A stretch of 64,000 nucleotides of DNA from JAGVLN01 sp964515755 (GCA_964515755.1 CAZEVK010000001.1:65675-129674), one strand, 5' to 3'. Shown: positions 19,094-28,748, counted from the first letter of the stretch. Numbers and translations: made by a program. Notes: generated from the sequence alone by a model not told the origin.

Positions 19094-20329
19094 ATGCTAA
19101 TATATATAAAGAAAAAAATTTTAATAATAAGTGCTGCTTTTTGCTTGATAAGTAATACAGCATTTGCCTTTGTTGGAGCTTATGTCACTAAAGATGGAAG
19201 CAGTATTACTACCTCTCAATCAAAAGTAGTCATTGCACATAAAGAACAAAAAACAATTCTTACAATAACTAGCAATTTTAATACCTCAGCAACTAGCTTT
19301 GCTTTAATCGTACCAGTGCCATCAAACGTTAAAAAAGCTAATATACGTTATGTTGACTATGAAATAGTCAATAAATTAGACAAATATACCTCCCCCCGCT
19401 TAATAGAATATATAGATTATGATCCATGTAACCCAGAATCAATAAAAAGACCGCCAATAGAGACCACACAAAGCTTCACTACTATAGATATGGACAAAGC
19501 GATTGCTCTGGAAATAAATAACCCTCAAACTATCACTCCAAGTAATTTAATTATCTTAACTTCAAAAGAAAGTATTGGTATCGATATTACCCTAAAGAAA
19601 TATGGTTATAACTTACCTCAAAATTATCTGGATGTTATAAATAGTTATAACGAAAAACAAATGAAATTCATTATTATTGAGCTAACCAAAGATAATGATA
19701 ATAAAGCTACATGGTTAAAGCCAATACAAATTGAATATGAATCAGATCAATTTTCATTACCTGTTAATATCGGATCATTAAATGCACCGCAAAATCAAAA
19801 ACATGATATGTTACTATTCACTCTATCTAATCAGGGAGAAGTATTAACAACAAATTATGAAACCAAGAACATGCCTGGTAATTTTGATTTACCAGTGACA
19901 TCCATAAACGAATTTACAAAATTTTATGATAAGTTTATGAATAAAATTTTTAAGGTTCATCCTAATATTATTCGTAAAGAGTATTCTTGGCCAATGGGAG
20001 CATGCAAACCATGCACTTCCGCACCATTATCAATTGATGAATTATCAACCCTTGGAACATTTTGGTACCATTTACCTAAAGAAGGAAGAATGGGACTAGT
20101 AGCACCTTTCTCAGCTATATATGTTACCAGATTACATACTCAGTATGGTTATGATACATTTGAAAATGACTTAACTCTTGAAGAAGGTAATGCAAAAAAT
20201 AAATATCAGACGTATTTTAATATCAAACACCCTATTCCCGAAAATCAATCTAAATGTGGCGATGAATATGCTATTGAGCTAAAAAAGGCTCAAGAACAGC
20301 AAAAGAAAAATTTAGAATTATCTTTATAA
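19094..20329 (+). CDS. Exported DUF2330-like protein
   Basis: A clear signal peptide (Lys-rich start, hydrophobic ISAAFCLISNTAFA, cleavage near residue 25) leads a 411-residue protein. The start of the mature part (FVGAYVTKDGSSITTSQSK, then VVIAHKEQKTILTI and FALIVPVPSNV) fits the DUF2330 pattern, a family of periplasmic or surface proteins of unknown function. Several Cys (DPCNP, GACKPC, KCGDE) suggest disulfides in the periplasm. It ends with a charged Gln/Lys-rich tail. It converges on asd with only four bases between stops. Confidence 0.75.
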   Translation: MLIYIKKKILIISAAFCLISNTAFAFVGAYVTKDGSSITTSQSKVVIAHKEQKTILTITSNFNTSATSFALIVPVPSNVKKANIRYVDYEIVNKLDKYTSPRLIEYIDYDPCNPESIKRPPIETTQSFTTIDMDKAIALEINNPQTITPSNLIILTSKESIGIDITLKKYGYNLPQNYLDVINSYNEKQMKFIIIELTKDNDNKATWLKPIQIEYESDQFSLPVNIGSLNAPQNQKHDMLLFTLSNQGEVLTTNYETKNMPGNFDLPVTSINEFTKFYDKFMNKIFKVHPNIIRKEYSWPMGACKPCTSAPLSIDELSTLGTFWYHLPKEGRMGLVAPFSAIYVTRLHTQYGYDTFENDLTLEEGNAKNKYQTYFNIKHPIPENQSKCGDEYAIELKKAQEQQKKNLELSL

Positions 20330-20333
20330 AAAA

Positions 20334-21359
20334 TTATTTTTTTAGATGTTCTTTTACCAAAAGTTCTGCGATCTGAACGGCATTAAGTGCAGCTCCTTTA
20401 CGAACATTGTCAGATACTACCCATAAACATAAACCATGTTCTACACTAAGATCTTTTCTTATTCTTGAAACATAAACCATATCTTCACCAACACATTCAA
20501 TTGGAGTAGAAAATTTGTCCTGTTGCTTAAACACCATTACACCAGGCATTTTTGATAAAACCTTGATAGCATTATCGACAGTTATTTCATCATAAAATTC
20601 GATATTTACTGCCTCACTATGACCAACAAATACAGGTACACGAACACAAGTTGCTACAACTTCAATATCTGGGCTTAGGATTTTTTTTACCTCATTACGC
20701 ATTTTGTTTTCTTCTTTAGTAAAACCATCTTCGTCAAATACATCAATCTGAGGAATAAGATTGAAAGCAATTTGTCTAGAAAATTTTTCTGGAGGAACTT
20801 TTTTATAGCTAAAAATAGCCTTAGTTTGTTCATACAATTCGTCCATGCCCTTTTTTCCAGCACCAGAAACTGATTGATAAGTTGCAACCACAACTCTCTT
20901 AATTTTGACTAAATCATGCAAAGGCTTAAGAGCCATTACTAACTGAATTGTTGAACAATTAGGATTAGCAATTATATTTTTCTTTTTATAGTCCTTAATT
21001 TGAGCACCATTTACTTCAGGGACTATCAAAGGTACATCTGGATACATTCTAAAATGAGAAGTATTGTCTATAACTATACAACCTGCCGCAGCTGCTATAG
21101 GTGCATATTTAGCTGACACAGCTCCTCCGGGTGAAAATAACGCAATCTTAACATTACTAAAGTCGAAATTATCTAAGGATTTAACCTTTAAGATTCTTTC
21201 CTCACCAAAACTAACCTCTTTACCCAGAGACTGTCGTGAAGCCACAGCTTGAATAGTATCAACAGGAAAATTCCTCTCAGCAAGAATTTCTAATATTGAT
21301 GTCCCAACATTACCAGTTGCACCGACCACTGCTACACTATATTTCATATTTTTACTCAT
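20334..21359 (-). CDS. asd: Aspartate-semialdehyde dehydrogenase
   Basis: Asd reduces aspartyl phosphate to aspartate semialdehyde, feeding diaminopimelate for peptidoglycan. The NADP-binding start VAVVGATGNVG, the catalytic Cys in NPNCSTIQ, the substrate-binding YQSVSGAGKKG and the later RVPVFVGHSEAVNIE all match. Length 341 is typical. The start may be the ATG at 21359 or at 21347. It follows folE on the minus strand after three bases, so the two are co-transcribed. Peptidoglycan synthesis is also supported by mrdA in this window. Confidence 0.96.
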   Translation of the reverse strand: MSKNMKYSVAVVGATGNVGTSILEILAERNFPVDTIQAVASRQSLGKEVSFGEERILKVKSLDNFDFSNVKIALFSPGGAVSAKYAPIAAAAGCIVIDNTSHFRMYPDVPLIVPEVNGAQIKDYKKKNIIANPNCSTIQLVMALKPLHDLVKIKRVVVATYQSVSGAGKKGMDELYEQTKAIFSYKKVPPEKFSRQIAFNLIPQIDVFDEDGFTKEENKMRNEVKKILSPDIEVVATCVRVPVFVGHSEAVNIEFYDEITVDNAIKVLSKMPGVMVFKQQDKFSTPIECVGEDMVYVSRIRKDLSVEHGLCLWVVSDNVRKGAALNAVQIAELLVKEHLKK

Positions 21360-21362
21360 AAT

Positions 21363-21947
21363 TTATTTTTTATCAGATAACGTTAAAAATGTATGTCGTA
21401 ATTGATCATCTTCAGAAAACACCCCTAAAAGATGATTAGTCCTAATTTTAACACCATTTTTATTTGCGCCACGACAAGACATACATTCATGTTCAGCAAC
21501 TATAGAAACCGCAACACCCAAAGGCTTAAGACAAGAATTAATAGTATTAGCTATCTGAGCAGTAAGTCTTTCTTGAATTTGCAATCTCTTCGAGAAAATA
21601 TCTACAATTCTTGCTATCTTACTTATACCAACTACCACATCATTAGGCATATAAGCCACATTAGCCACTCCTTTAAAAGGCAGAAGATGATGCTCACAAA
21701 ATGAAATAAAACTTATATCTTGCAATAAAACCATACCATTATAACCCTCAATATCGGTAAAAGTTTTATTGATAACTGCAATAGGGTCTTGATCATAGCC
21801 TACAAAACATTCTTTATAACTTTTTAAAACTCTTTTTGGTGTATCTAAAAGACCAGCTCTGCTAGGATCATCACCTAACCAACGAATTAGAGTTCGTACT
21901 GCCTCTTCAGCTTGATCTTGCGTAGGTTTTATAATTTTGTTACCCAT
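21363..21947 (-). CDS. folE: GTP cyclohydrolase I
   Basis: FolE converts GTP to dihydroneopterin triphosphate for folate or queuosine. Zinc ligands are visible in FCEHHLLPF (Cys, His) and in ECMSCRGANK. KRLQIQERLTAQIA matches the conserved helix. Length 194 is typical of FolE type I. It ends three bases before asd and begins one base from the heme-copper oxidase-like gene, forming a tight minus-strand cluster. Confidence 0.95.
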   Translation of the reverse strand: MGNKIIKPTQDQAEEAVRTLIRWLGDDPSRAGLLDTPKRVLKSYKECFVGYDQDPIAVINKTFTDIEGYNGMVLLQDISFISFCEHHLLPFKGVANVAYMPNDVVVGISKIARIVDIFSKRLQIQERLTAQIANTINSCLKPLGVAVSIVAEHECMSCRGANKNGVKIRTNHLLGVFSEDDQLRHTFLTLSDKK

Positions 21948-23273
21948 TTAGTTACTCGTTTTAAAGCATTTATAAAAAAACGCACTATAGCATATATACA
22001 CAAATAATAAACCACCAATTAATGCGAATAAGCCGCCAACACCCATAAAACCAAGCGCAGTAGTAGCTTTAGCTGACAATGCTTCACCGGGAGTTTTTCT
22101 TAAAGCTCCATACCCTCCAGAAATTGCTAAGCCTACAATATGCATCATCTGCCCAACGCAATAAATATATGGAATTATTCTAACCAATTTATTTTTAGAA
22201 AAATGAAAACTTAAACGAGTTAAATATAAATATATTAATCCCATCAATGAAATAGTAATACCAATGATTGAGCCATGATAATGTGCAGGAATTATAGTAT
22301 TGCTTTCATTAATCCAAAAGCTAATTATCCCACCGCTAAAAAATAAAACCATCGATGAAATTAAAGCAGAATACTCAAAGCAATAATAATCTAATTTACT
22401 GCTCTTAATCATTTTAAAGGTTAAATATACGGCAAGCACACTAGAAGAAATTCCTGCAAAATAGCGCATATGTGTAGTAAAAAATAAAGTATATTCTAAA
22501 GAAGCAATAGCAAGCTTGTTACTGATAATTAAGGGAGGTAAAACTAGTACCACATTTATAATTGCAGTAAAAATAAGCAGTTTATTTTGTACTAAATCTT
22601 TACCAGATATTCTGCCGTATAATACTATCCAAGCAAATTGCATAAGTTGAACATACATAAATTGTAATATATGCCCTCCTCCCCAAAATAATTTCTCAAA
22701 ATAATCTTGAACACCAAATACTAAAATATGATCAGTTTGCTGCAATTTATGATATGCCACATAAATACAAATGATTGCAGTCAAAGTAATCACAGCTGAA
22801 GTAAGCGCATAAAGGCAATGCTGGTCGAGGATTTTTTTTGTATTAACGATAAATCTATATAAAAAATGAATATTATTAATTATCACAGAACAAGTCAAAA
22901 ACGATAGGCCTAAAGCGAAAGGAAAATTTTGTAAAATCGGAACATAATTATTCATAAAGGGCAATGCTTTATATAACGGCGATATTGTAATCATAGATGT
23001 TCCAAATAATGCCAAAACAAACATTATTAATGAGACATAATTATAAGAGTAAAAGTTTATTAAAGCTGATTGAACAGCAAAAAACCATACTAAAACAGAT
23101 AGATCAACATGAACAATGAGTGCAGAACGAAAAAAATCTTTATATGGAACAAAGTCATATAAAATAGGTGTACGCAATAATACTAATATAATTGAATATA
23201 ATCCAGCAATTCCAACTGCTGAAATCGCTAGAAAAAACCAATAAGACGTGAGTTTATTACTTAGTATATTCAT
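21948..23273 (-). CDS. Heme-copper oxidase subunit I-like membrane protein
   Basis: This protein has about twelve hydrophobic helices and the spaced His residues of heme-copper oxidases: HVDLSVLVW (possible low-spin heme ligand), WGGGHILQF (CuB-type His), THMRYF, PAHYHGS and QMMHIVG. This resembles the cbb3/NorB branch rather than aa3. No subunit II, III or cytochrome c gene adjoins it, so it may not be a working terminal oxidase on its own. The ATG at 23273 is preferred over a TTG at 23297. It overlaps nothing but lies one base from folE. Family placement is fairly clear; function is open. Confidence 0.75.
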   Translation of the reverse strand: MNILSNKLTSYWFFLAISAVGIAGLYSIILVLLRTPILYDFVPYKDFFRSALIVHVDLSVLVWFFAVQSALINFYSYNYVSLIMFVLALFGTSMITISPLYKALPFMNNYVPILQNFPFALGLSFLTCSVIINNIHFLYRFIVNTKKILDQHCLYALTSAVITLTAIICIYVAYHKLQQTDHILVFGVQDYFEKLFWGGGHILQFMYVQLMQFAWIVLYGRISGKDLVQNKLLIFTAIINVVLVLPPLIISNKLAIASLEYTLFFTTHMRYFAGISSSVLAVYLTFKMIKSSKLDYYCFEYSALISSMVLFFSGGIISFWINESNTIIPAHYHGSIIGITISLMGLIYLYLTRLSFHFSKNKLVRIIPYIYCVGQMMHIVGLAISGGYGALRKTPGEALSAKATTALGFMGVGGLFALIGGLLFVYICYSAFFYKCFKTSN

Positions 23274-23511
23274 ATCAAAAATTATAGAAGCTAACAATTA
23301 AATAAATTCATACCATATTATACTAGCTTTGCCTATAGAATTAACATTTTCGAACCAGCCATTACTAAGCACTTCTATATCGAAAGAAAAATCCTTTGCC
23401 CTCTATGTGTTATAAGTGAATTCTTGCCTATACAGCAGTGATACCACAAACCAGCATCTCGTTAATTCTTACATATTATATTTATTTTGTACTAACTTGA
23501 ACTATATTCAC

Positions 23512-23540
23512 TTGAATATTTAGAAGTTATATGTTATATT
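23512..23540 (+). promoter_or_regulatory. Putative sigma-70 promoter of rpoH
   Basis: TTGAAT (23512-23517) and TATATT (23535-23540) are 17 bases apart, each a 5-of-6 match to consensus, about 38 bases before the rpoH ATG. A GAGGTG ribosome site follows just before the start. Confidence 0.65.
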
Positions 23541-23577
23541 ACTAAGAGTGAATTTTATTCATAAATGAGGTGCTTTT

Positions 23578-24465
23578 ATGAAATTAGCCACAACTGCTAT
23601 TTCTACATCCAGCGGCGGTTTAGCGCAATACTTACAAGAAATCAAAAAATATCCCTTACTCTCAGCGGAAGAAGAATATATTTTGGCTAGGTCTGTGGTA
23701 GAACATCAAGATATTAATGCTGCGCATCAACTTGTAACAAGTCATTTGAAGTTAGTAGTAAAAATTGCACTTTCCATGCGTGGTTATGGAATCTCTTTAA
23801 TGGATTTAATCTCAGAGGGTAACATTGGCTTAATGCATGCAGTTAAGAAATTTAATCCTGAGCTTGGTCATCGCCTCTCTACCTATGCAATGTGGTGGAT
23901 TAAGGCTTCTATACAAGAGTATGTTATTAAATCTTGGTCTATGGTTAAGATCGGAACCACTATTGCACAAAAAAAATTATTTTTTAATCTAAATAAACTT
24001 AAACAGAAAATTCGTAATTTCCATTCACGAAGTCATGATAATCTATCCAATGAAGACGTAGGCGTGATAGCAACTCAATTAAATGTTACACATCAAGAAG
24101 TTAAAGAAATGGACAGTAGACTTTCCGGAAATGATTATTCTTTGGATAGTCCTATTCATAATGATGATGGTGATAGTACAACTATGATTGATTTTATCCC
24201 TGAAAATAGAGCAAATCAAGAAGTAACCATGGCTCATTTTCAAGAAGAAAGCCTTAAGAAAAAATTATTCAATAAAGCTATGTTAACACTTAGCGAACGT
24301 GAACAATCTATTATATCAGCTCGTCATCTTCAAGATGATCCAGAGACACTTGATGTACTGAGCAAAAAATACAATATTTCGCGAGAACGTATTCGTCAAA
24401 TTGAAACTAGAGCGTTAGAAAAATTACAAGAATACGTTAAAACTAATTTCTTAAAGTTCGCTTAA
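23578..24465 (+). CDS. rpoH: Heat-shock sigma factor RpoH (sigma-32)
   Basis: Alternative sigma factor for heat-shock genes. At 295 residues it lacks region 1.1. The N-terminal part (LAQYLQEIKKYPLLSAEEE) is typical, followed by region 2 (DLISEGNIGLMHAVKKFN and RLSTYAMWWIKASIQEYV). The RpoH box region includes IAQKKLFFNLNKLK, close to the canonical Q-KLFFNLR. Region 4 has SRERIRQIETRALEKLQ. It sits alone on the plus strand behind a good promoter and converges on lptG 17 bases later. Confidence 0.95.
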   Translation: MKLATTAISTSSGGLAQYLQEIKKYPLLSAEEEYILARSVVEHQDINAAHQLVTSHLKLVVKIALSMRGYGISLMDLISEGNIGLMHAVKKFNPELGHRLSTYAMWWIKASIQEYVIKSWSMVKIGTTIAQKKLFFNLNKLKQKIRNFHSRSHDNLSNEDVGVIATQLNVTHQEVKEMDSRLSGNDYSLDSPIHNDDGDSTTMIDFIPENRANQEVTMAHFQEESLKKKLFNKAMLTLSEREQSIISARHLQDDPETLDVLSKKYNISRERIRQIETRALEKLQEYVKTNFLKFA

Positions 24466-24482
24466 AGATAACAAAGAAGTAA

Positions 24483-25577
24483 TTATTCTTTGGCATGTAA
24501 TATTAAAATCACTCCTAATGAAATAACTATAAGCGTTGATAAAATTGCTGCTAAATAGCTTGGTACTGAGCCATTAACACCCAGAAGAGTTACAACCTCA
24601 TTAAAGAAAAACAGAATAAATCCACTACTTAAGCCATAAAAAATAATTCTTAAAGGAGATACAAAACGTATTGGTTTTAACGCAAATGACGCGGCAATTA
24701 AAATCAGTCCGCACATTAAAAAAGGACGAGCCAACATTTTATAAAAATATGCCATGTGTTCTAAGGCAGAATATCCAGATGTCTTAAGTATTGAAATGAA
24801 ATGCCATAGCCTCCAAATAGAAATAGTATCAGGATTAACAAAGCTATTTTTTAGATCATACTCTTTGAAAGATGTAGGTAGTTTTATCAATGCTTCTTGC
24901 TTAGTCAATTTATGTACTTGAAAAATCGTACTATTACCTAATAACCACTCTCCATTTGAAAGAGTAGCTGTTTTTGCATCAATTCTCTCAAGGAAATTAT
25001 AATCTTTATCTAACACAAGAAATGAAACATCAACCAATTGTGATTCCTTTGCATTAACGTATTTTGCATTAACAATCCTTTTTTGTTGCTCTGGAGACTC
25101 AAACTTATCAATAAACCACAAACCAGAGCCTGAAAAAGACAATATACTAGCAGCATCTCCAAAATAATATTTACTAATTATTTTGCGATTATAGTCTGTT
25201 AGTGACGTTGATATAGGATTTAGCACTGTTATAAACAATGCACCAAAGATAAAAGTAACAGCTAAAAATGGAAATAAAAATTGCCAAATTGAAACACCAC
25301 TAGCTTTAATAACTGTATACTCATTGCTTTTAGAAATTTTTGTAAATGCTAAAATTGCTGAAATAAACATTAGAAAAGGTACTGTTTCATGCAATAAATC
25401 AGGAATTTTAAGAAAAGCAATTTTTGTAATTATGCCAAAACCAATATGTTTACCTACTGAGCTACTTAATAAATCAATGTAATTACCTATAAGCAAAGCA
25501 ATAACAATTATTGCCAAAATAACAGCAATAGCCTTACAAAACTGCTTACAAAGATATAGAAATAAAATCTGATACAT
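24483..25577 (-). CDS. lptG: LPS export ABC transporter permease LptG (YjgP/YjgQ family)
   Basis: LptG pairs with LptF in the inner membrane to extract LPS for transport to the cell surface. This 364-residue protein has the family layout: two N-terminal helices, a periplasmic beta-jellyroll-like domain (about residues 130-260) and more helices at the C-terminus. Family patterns include FLYLCKQFCKAI at the start, PFLMFISAILAFTKISKSNE, and the late ARPFLMCGLILIAASFA. It could be LptF, but the sequence fits the LptG side slightly better. Consistent with the Kdo/lipid A genes at 37-41 kb. Confidence 0.85.
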   Translation of the reverse strand: MYQILFLYLCKQFCKAIAVILAIIVIALLIGNYIDLLSSSVGKHIGFGIITKIAFLKIPDLLHETVPFLMFISAILAFTKISKSNEYTVIKASGVSIWQFLFPFLAVTFIFGALFITVLNPISTSLTDYNRKIISKYYFGDAASILSFSGSGLWFIDKFESPEQQKRIVNAKYVNAKESQLVDVSFLVLDKDYNFLERIDAKTATLSNGEWLLGNSTIFQVHKLTKQEALIKLPTSFKEYDLKNSFVNPDTISIWRLWHFISILKTSGYSALEHMAYFYKMLARPFLMCGLILIAASFALKPIRFVSPLRIIFYGLSSGFILFFFNEVVTLLGVNGSVPSYLAAILSTLIVISLGVILILHAKE

Positions 25578-25588
25578 AATAATATAAA

Positions 25589-25665
25589 TGGTGGGCCTGG
25601 TAGGACTTGAACCTACGACATATCCGTTATGAGCGGAGTGTTCTAACCAACTGAACTACAGGCCC
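25589..25665 (-). tRNA. tRNA with CAU anticodon (tRNA-Ile2 or elongator tRNA-Met)
   Basis: On the minus strand this 77-base gene folds into a cloverleaf. The acceptor stem is GGGCCTG/CAGGCCC, the D arm contains AGTTCAGTTGGTTAGAAC, the anticodon loop is CTCATAA with CAU, the T arm contains GTAGGTTCAAGTCCTAC, and CCA is encoded. The GGGCCTGTAG body resembles alphaproteobacterial tRNA-Ile, which hints at the lysidine-modified Ile(AUA) tRNA, but Met cannot be excluded by eye. It lies 11 bases upstream of lptG. Confidence 0.9.
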
Positions 25666-25939
25666 GGTTTTATGCTCAAACATTTATAATCAGTATATGT
25701 AAATATGTCTACAATAAATTTAAATTATAGAAAAATGTCAGACATGAATAACTAAAGCTATTAAAATAGCATAAGGAAATATTAGTAATACATAACAATA
25801 ATTAACTTTAAAAAGAAATTGCCACTTAATTATTAAAAATTTTTATAAAAACTAAATAAATTATGCTGAAACATAATATAACAATCTCTTACCTAACGAT
25901 AAAACCTCCCTACGCAGCATGATTACCACTAGTCTTGGC
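25666..25939. other. Gene-free spacer between tsaB and the tRNA
   Basis: About 270 AT-rich bases with no coding region seen. Both flanking genes are on the minus strand. The stretch probably contains the tRNA promoter; no strong terminator after tsaB is visible. Confidence 0.35.
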
Positions 25940-26575
25940 TTACTTTCTAGTCAGCATTAAAACTCTGGGGCTTTTTATATAAAATGGATTGATATTATCT
26001 TGTTCATTAACCGATAGAATTTTGTTATATGCCCTGTTAAGAACTGTTTCTGCGTTAATGTTTACTATTTTATACTCACCATCATATGGCAGCTGGCAAT
26101 TGCTAATTATTATCGCTTTAGAGTTAGATGAAAATATTTGCATTAACTCAGATATATCACAATTTTTTGATTCTGAAATAGCATCTAAATTCTGACTAAA
26201 AACCTGTACGTAGTACTCTTCTTGACCAGCTTCTAAAACTGCAATTCTATTAAAATTATTTTTTGCTTGGCTTGCTAATAATTCTAAACTAGTAACACCA
26301 ATCAGTTTTATATTAGATAAAACAAGCTTCAAACCTTTAGCTGCAGCTACACCAATACGTACACCCGTAAAACTTCCAGGACCTATATTAACTGCAATAG
26401 CAGTAAGATCAGCAAAAGTAATTTTTTGGTCTTCAAGAATTTGATTAATAAGAGAAAATAACTCTTCGCTTTGTTTTGATATTTCTTGCGATTGCAAAAA
26501 AGCTACTTGCTCATTATCAACACCAAGTGCAACTGAGCATTGCCTAAATGCAGTATCAATTGCTAAAATTCTCAT
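25940..26575 (-). CDS. tsaB: tRNA threonylcarbamoyladenosine biosynthesis protein TsaB
   Basis: TsaB is the dimerisation partner of TsaD in making t6A37 on ANN-decoding tRNAs. The N-terminal ASKHA fold shows ILAIDTAFRQCSVAL and the family hallmark VNIGPGSFTGVRIGVAAAKGL. At 211 residues it is close to the family norm. Its ATG overlaps the prs stop (ATGA), so translation is probably coupled. Confidence 0.93.
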   Translation of the reverse strand: MRILAIDTAFRQCSVALGVDNEQVAFLQSQEISKQSEELFSLINQILEDQKITFADLTAIAVNIGPGSFTGVRIGVAAAKGLKLVLSNIKLIGVTSLELLASQAKNNFNRIAVLEAGQEEYYVQVFSQNLDAISESKNCDISELMQIFSSNSKAIIISNCQLPYDGEYKIVNINAETVLNRAYNKILSVNEQDNINPFYIKSPRVLMLTRK

Positions 26576-27474
26576 ATTATTAAATTACTTAATTGTTTGG
26601 CCATTAATTCTGCAATTGTTATAACTTGAATTTTTTTACTTAAACTACTACCCAATTTACAAATACTATCCGAAATATATAAAGACTTAAGTTCAGAATT
26701 ATCTATACGATCACTTGCATCTATAGATAGAACACCATGAGTAATATATGCATGTACTTCTTTAGCTCCATTTGCCATTAAAATATCAGCAGCACTGCAT
26801 AAAGTACCAGCTGTATCAACAATATCATCTATGATACAACAAACCTTCCCGCTAACATCACCAATAATACTTTTAGCTTCACACTGACCAGCTTTGTAAC
26901 GCTTTTTATTGATAGTAACAAAATCTGCATTCAAATATTCACTAATCTTTTTAGCGCGCATTTCCCCTCCTAAGTCTGGAGAAACAATAGATACATTAGA
27001 AGAGTGTTTAGATTTAATAAGCTCAGCAAATATCTCAGTAACATAAAGGTTAATCACAGGAATTTGAAAAAATTCTTTTATGTGATGAGAATGTAAATCA
27101 ACAGTAATAACGTTACTAATTCCAACAGCCTCAATAAGCATTGCTACACAACTTGCTGAAATCGGGCCATTGCTATCAACTATTTTATCCTGACGTCCAT
27201 AACCATAATAAGGAATAACCGCGGTTATTTTTTTTGCATTGGCCCTCCTGGCAGTATCTGCAATAAATAGTAACTCTATCAATCTATCATTTACAGGACA
27301 AGAAGTTGATTGAATAATAAATATATCTTGATCAGTTAAATCATCTTTAATAACAATGCTAATTTCTTTATCGTTAAATTGACTCATCTCACAATAAGTT
27401 AAAGGCAGTTTCAAAATTTTTGCTATGGAATCAGCTAAGACTATATTACTTGTTCCTGCAATTAATTTAGTCAT
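26572..27474 (-). CDS. prs: Ribose-phosphate pyrophosphokinase (PRPP synthase)
   Basis: Prs makes PRPP from ribose-5-phosphate and ATP for nucleotide and NAD synthesis. FNDKEISIVI, the ATP-loop region VIPYYGYGRQDK, and the PRPP-binding signature CCIIDDIVDTAGTL are all present. At 300 residues it is slightly shorter than the typical 310-315. It overlaps tsaB by four bases and rsmD by eight, in a tight minus-strand operon. Having Prs suggests the cell makes its own PRPP rather than relying wholly on the host. Confidence 0.94.
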   Translation of the reverse strand: MTKLIAGTSNIVLADSIAKILKLPLTYCEMSQFNDKEISIVIKDDLTDQDIFIIQSTSCPVNDRLIELLFIADTARRANAKKITAVIPYYGYGRQDKIVDSNGPISASCVAMLIEAVGISNVITVDLHSHHIKEFFQIPVINLYVTEIFAELIKSKHSSNVSIVSPDLGGEMRAKKISEYLNADFVTINKKRYKAGQCEAKSIIGDVSGKVCCIIDDIVDTAGTLCSAADILMANGAKEVHAYITHGVLSIDASDRIDNSELKSLYISDSICKLGSSLSKKIQVITIAELMAKQLSNLII

Positions 27475-28045
27475 TACTTGATCCTATGAAACGATAAATT
27501 TTTAGTAGAGCATGGCCATACGGCCTGCTAAACAATTCTTCGAAATTATAATCTGGATTATATTGATCTTTAAAATGCGTTTCAATAACAATGATTGCAT
27601 CTTTCTCTAACCACCCTTTTTTTACCAAACTGTTTAGAGTTGGATCTACAAGTTTTTGGTTAAAAGGAGGATCAATAAAAGCAATTTTACATTTAACTTT
27701 AGCATGTGGCAAATTAGTAGCATCACCTTTAATCACAGTCACTTGTTCACTCAATCCAAATTTTTCAATGTTAAGATTAAGCATTTGAAAATGCTTAATG
27801 TCCTTTTCTATCAAAATACTATATTTTGCACCTCGTGATATAGCCTCAAATGTCAGCGCTCCAGTTCCTGCAAAAAGATCGATAGTTACTGCATCTTTTA
27901 AAATTGACTCGCTATTTTCTACAAAAGAACCATTTGAAAGTATATTAAAGATCGCCTCTTTTACTATAGCTGTAGTTGGACGATAATCACACTTATTATC
28001 CGTCACTATTTTATATCCTTTCAATTTTCCTGCTATTATTTGCAT
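27467..28045 (-). CDS. rsmD: 16S rRNA (guanine966-N2)-methyltransferase RsmD
   Basis: RsmD methylates G966 of 16S rRNA. The sequence starts MQIIAGKLKGYKI, carries the Rossmann SAM motif VTIDLFAGTGALTFEAISRGA and the catalytic DPPFN (motif IV, for exocyclic amine methylation). Length 192 is typical. It overlaps rluB by ten bases and prs by eight. Confidence 0.94.
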   Translation of the reverse strand: MQIIAGKLKGYKIVTDNKCDYRPTTAIVKEAIFNILSNGSFVENSESILKDAVTIDLFAGTGALTFEAISRGAKYSILIEKDIKHFQMLNLNIEKFGLSEQVTVIKGDATNLPHAKVKCKIAFIDPPFNQKLVDPTLNSLVKKGWLEKDAIIVIETHFKDQYNPDYNFEELFSRPYGHALLKIYRFIGSSND

Positions 28046-28743
28046 TGCTCTAAAAATTTTTTATTAATTTCTACTTCTTGAACCTCACCAACTTGTAAAT
28101 CACCTAACTCATATGGTCCAAATCCAACTCTAATCAGCCGATTTACTTTTAAGCGACAATAGTCAAAAACTTTCCTAATTTCACGGTTTTTGCCTTCAAA
28201 AATAGTTACCTCAAACCATGAATTCATTCCTGTACCTTGTAGAAATTTTACAAGAATCTTGCCATAATTAAAACCATCTATCTCTATACCTTGAGCAAGA
28301 GAAGCAAGTTGTTTCATATCCGGCTTACCAAATGCACGAACTTCGTATCGTCGTTGCAATTTATTTTTAGGCAATTCAAAAAATCTCGCGAGATTACCAC
28401 TATTAGTCAAAAGTAATAATCCCTCTGAATTCAAATCTAATCTACCAACCGAAATTACGTTTGGCATTCCTTTGGGTAAATTATCAAATATAGTAGGACG
28501 CCCCCACATATCGCGATGTGAAGTTATTAAACCTACAGGTTTATAATAAATCCATAATCTTGATTTTGGAGTTTTATCTAATTCTTGATTATCAATTTCT
28601 ATCTTATCCTTTTCACTAACACTAGTAGCAGGTGAAACAATCACTTCACCGTTAACCTTAACTCTACCAGAAAAGATGTACTCCTCAGCTTTCCTCCTTG
28701 AACAAAATCCTGAACTACTGATTCTTTTATTAAGTCTAATCAC
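28036..28743 (-). CDS. rluB: rRNA pseudouridine synthase of the RsuA/RluB/RluE/RluF family
   Basis: This 235-residue protein has an N-terminal S4 RNA-binding domain (RLNKRISSSGFCSRRKAEEYI) and the catalytic motif GRLDLNSEGLLLLTN with the nucleophilic Asp, then NREIRKVFD. RluB-type enzymes modify 23S rRNA position 2605; the exact site cannot be told from sequence, so the symbol is tentative. First gene of the rluB-rsmD-prs-tsaB overlap operon, five bases after the glutamine-amidotransferase-like gene. Confidence 0.9.
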   Translation of the reverse strand: MIRLNKRISSSGFCSRRKAEEYIFSGRVKVNGEVIVSPATSVSEKDKIEIDNQELDKTPKSRLWIYYKPVGLITSHRDMWGRPTIFDNLPKGMPNVISVGRLDLNSEGLLLLTNSGNLARFFELPKNKLQRRYEVRAFGKPDMKQLASLAQGIEIDGFNYGKILVKFLQGTGMNSWFEVTIFEGKNREIRKVFDYCRLKVNRLIRVGFGPYELGDLQVGEVQEVEINKKFLEQCK

Positions 28744-28748
28744 AATAT

